Assembly (NCBI RefSeq): GCF_000002985.6
Contig: NC_003282.8
Coordinates: 13,082,001-13,146,000 of the forward strand
Length of the DNA: 64,000 nt
Reading direction: 5' to 3'
From: Caenorhabditis elegans
Taxonomy: Eukaryota; Nematoda; Chromadorea; Rhabditida; Rhabditidae
Part shown: positions 63,502 to 64,000 of the stretch, one piece after another
Position numbering within the stretch: the stretch's first letter is position 1
How the letters are laid out: the number at the start of each line of letters is the position of its first letter
Notes under the pieces: model-generated
Seen by the model: only the letters and a program-made list of their open reading frames with translations
Database searches by the model: none
Told to the model about the DNA's origin: nothing
Translations under genes and position numbers: made by a program

Positions 63502-63747
63502 TTAATAAGGTTCATTCTCCTGAAAGAAAACCTGCGCCACACAAGTTTTTATTGTTTTCGGGGTCGCTTTGTGTGCTAGAACTTGAAAGTCATGGCAATT
63601 GATGTCACTTTTTAATATTTTTAATCCTCCGGTATCTTCTAATAATAGGTTTTTACTTTTTTGTAGAGCCAAGAGCCACTTGGTTTTTAGTTCAGTTAAT
63701 TTTTGAACATGTTCTAGGTCGGAAAATCTTGAAGATGTCCCCCCTCT
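63502..63747 (-). CDS. Probable terminal exon of a gene extending beyond the window
   Basis: A good acceptor (TTTCCTTTTTGTAG) at about 63748-63761 on the minus strand is followed by an open frame to TAA at 63502. The peptide includes GTSSRFSDLEHVQKLTELKT, KWLLALQKSKNLLLED and KTCVAQVFFQENEPY. An ATTAAA overlaps the stop. Upstream coding exons would lie to the right, partly outside the window. I do not recognise the family; the Cys and helical pattern could fit one of the nematode secreted-domain families, but that is a guess. Confidence 0.35.
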   Translation of the reverse strand, partial: RGGTSSRFSDLEHVQKLTELKTKWLLALQKSKNLLLEDTGGLKILKSDINCHDFQVLAHKATPKTIKTCVAQVFFQENEPY

Positions 63748-64000
63748 ACTACAAAAAGGAAACTTTTCTACACATTCATAGTAATTTGATACATTTTTTT
63801 TGCATACCCTCACCAATTCACTATTACTTTTTAATCTTCATCTCCGCCCCCGTGTGCAAGTGTTTTCCAAAAGAGGAGACCTCCTTGTGGTAATAAAACT
63901 GAACGGACTTTTCCAAATTTTTATTATTGAAGAATTTCGACACACAAGTTCATTTTTACTTTTGGAGCACCGAAATGACGTGGCTTTTTTGTTTTAAGGA

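Overview
The window is nuclear DNA of a rhabditid nematode and almost certainly Caenorhabditis elegans, from the part of chromosome IV around unc-30. It is AT-rich and has many compact genes with roughly 45-60 nt introns. Introns run from GT to TTTTCAG, and many start codons sit a few bases after such an acceptor, as expected for spliced-leader trans-splicing. Several proteins are recognisable by themselves: a Pitx homeodomain protein (UNC-30), the RDE-11 RING protein, two bestrophins, a DLI-1 dynein light intermediate chain and a Spinster transporter. Symbols were assigned from recalled protein identity and gene order, not from a search. Exon coordinates were read by hand from splice consensus and reading-frame continuity.

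Layout. 1-5000: mostly non-coding, with diverged minisatellite copies, one or two orphan coding-like patches and a possible LTR-like block. 5007-15000: Spinster transporter (+), cuticle collagen (-), PRCC-like protein (-), a SAP-domain NuSAP-like protein (+), replication factor C subunit 3 (+). 15116-24608: dynein light intermediate chain (-), then a tight + strand run of small TIM, exosome RRP41 subunit and FASTK-like mitochondrial protein, then rde-11. 25659-31082: alkb-6 (+), whose 3 kb second intron contains the whole coding region of bestrophin gene best-1 (-); best-2 lies just beyond the last alkb-6 exon. 31880-34310: an intact-looking mariner element, a 26-bp minisatellite and a long AAAT array. 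34310-42255: unc-30 with a large upstream region and a fossil mariner in its seventh intron. 46141-57328: a 5,592-bp head-to-tail tandem duplication carrying an F-box/LRR-type gene and a possible 35-residue membrane micropeptide. 57325-64000: repeats, a Helitron-like 3' end with a tRNA-derived patch, a secreted cysteine-rich protein gene (-) and a probable terminal exon of a gene running off the right edge.

Most genes are housekeeping (replication, exosome, mitochondrial import, dynein), arranged in operon-like or divergent pairs. The right half is gene-poor and rich in repeats. No prokaryotic defence or biosynthetic system is present. The most notable structures are the apparently perfect tandem duplication with 4-bp microhomology at its joints, the interleaved alkb-6/best-1/best-2 locus with a gene-conversion tract, the intact mariner, and the micropeptide candidate.
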